Shown here: positions 63,727 through 64,000 of the stretch, in pieces
Position numbering within the stretch: position 1 is the stretch's first letter
Layout of the letters: the number at the start of each line of letters is the position of its first letter
Source of the DNA: Streptomyces showdoensis
GTDB lineage: Bacteria; Actinomycetota; Actinomycetes; Streptomycetales; Streptomycetaceae
Reading direction: 5' to 3'
Assembly: GCF_039535475.1 (NCBI RefSeq)
Contig: NZ_BAAAXG010000026.1
Span: 3,715,501-3,779,500, forward strand
DNA: 64,000 bases
Position numbers and translations under genes: made by a program
Notes under the pieces: model-generated
What the model was told of the DNA's origin: nothing
Seen by the model: only the letters and a program-made list of their open reading frames with translations
Database searches by the model: none

Positions 63727-64000
63727 TCAGGCCGTGGCCGGGGGGTACAGCGCGCGGGGCAGCTCCGAGGCCGCCGCCGCGTCCAGCAGCCACAGCGTCC
63801 GCGAGCGGCCGTAGGCGCCCGCCGCCGGGGCCTGCACCTCGCCCGCGCCGGACAGGGCGATGGCCGCGGCCTTCGCCTTGTCCTCGCCGGCCGCGAGCAG
63901 CCAGACCTCCTTGGCGGCGCGGATCGCCGGCAGGGTCAGCGAGACCCGGGTCGGCGGCGGCTTGGGCGCGCCGTGCACCCCGACCACCGTCCGCTCGGTC
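63727..64000 (-). CDS. pgl: 6-phosphogluconolactonase, C-terminal part
   Basis: The last 90 residues of a protein running off the right edge (its start is outside). GAPKPPPTRVSLTLPAI followed by EVWLLAAGEDKAKAAA and a TLWLLDAAAASELP end are typical of DevB/Pgl, which hydrolyses 6-phosphogluconolactone in the oxidative pentose phosphate route. Its place near pgi is as in other streptomycetes, where pgl lies in the zwf-opcA cluster. Confidence 0.88.
   Translation of the reverse strand, partial: TERTVVGVHGAPKPPPTRVSLTLPAIRAAKEVWLLAAGEDKAKAAAIALSGAGEVQAPAAGAYGRSRTLWLLDAAAASELPRALYPPATA

Overview
This is a 64 kb stretch of high-GC actinobacterial chromosome, almost certainly Streptomyces. It carries whiA, a chaplin, mycothiol-dependent enzymes, RbpA, many GTG starts and ATGA/GTGA stop-start overlaps, and strong third-codon-position G/C bias. 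I found no phage, insertion sequence, CRISPR array, rRNA operon or ordinary tRNA. It reads as core or near-core chromosome with a few accessory secreted proteins.

Layout. Positions 1-9.3 kb: a SNF2-type helicase (5' partial, with an apparent frameshift) coupled to a SWIM zinc-finger protein, a conserved hypothetical, a GT-B-like protein, a two-domain chaplin and three little-known conserved proteins. 9.3-19.6 kb: a 442 bp gene-free stretch holding a tRNA cloverleaf in permuted order, then an aminotransferase divergent from an HxlR regulator, an SDR/MerR pair, a kinase-like protein with a ruined P-loop, a Tat-exported GH30-type galactanase, psuG/psuK and two exported proteins. 20-27 kb: cupin, a secreted phosphoesterase/MFS/propeller operon, a second MFS, ogt and an MHYT sensor. 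27-39 kb: uvrB, a TerD pair, terC under a manganese riboswitch, an MHS transporter, a metallo-beta-lactamase-fold hydrolase, a maleylpyruvate isomerase-like protein and uvrA. 39-49 kb: sugar kinase, Rieske protein, a regulator, a secreted cysteine protease pair, an SDR, then uvrC-rapZ-yvcK-whiA. 49-64 kb: a large secreted M14 carboxypeptidase, gap-pgk-tpiA-secG-rbpA, an amino-sugar-like cluster (RpiR regulator, BadF-type kinase, SIS protein) beside pgi, a YdbS/YdbT-like PH pair and the end of pgl.

How the genes work together. The window holds the whole UvrABC excision system, in three places, plus the alkylguanine repair protein Ogt. ogt, uvrB and uvrC, and also the TerD operon, carry the same promoter type, TTGTCAGTG-N8-TANNNT: the RecA-independent DNA-damage promoter bound by PafBC in mycobacteria. 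In ogt, uvrB and uvrC it lies 6-7 bases before the start codon, so those messages should be leaderless. uvrA instead has a weak LexA-like box over its -10. Central glycolysis (pgi, gap, pgk, tpiA, and pgl of the pentose phosphate route) fills the right end.

The observation most worth follow-up is at 9563-9637: the 3' half of a tRNA followed after seven bases by a matching 5' half, with all four helices and the expected tertiary pairs but no readable anticodon. It lies between a plausible promoter and a terminator hairpin. It may be a permuted tRNA gene, a tRNA-like non-coding RNA or a relic of a tandem tRNA pair.
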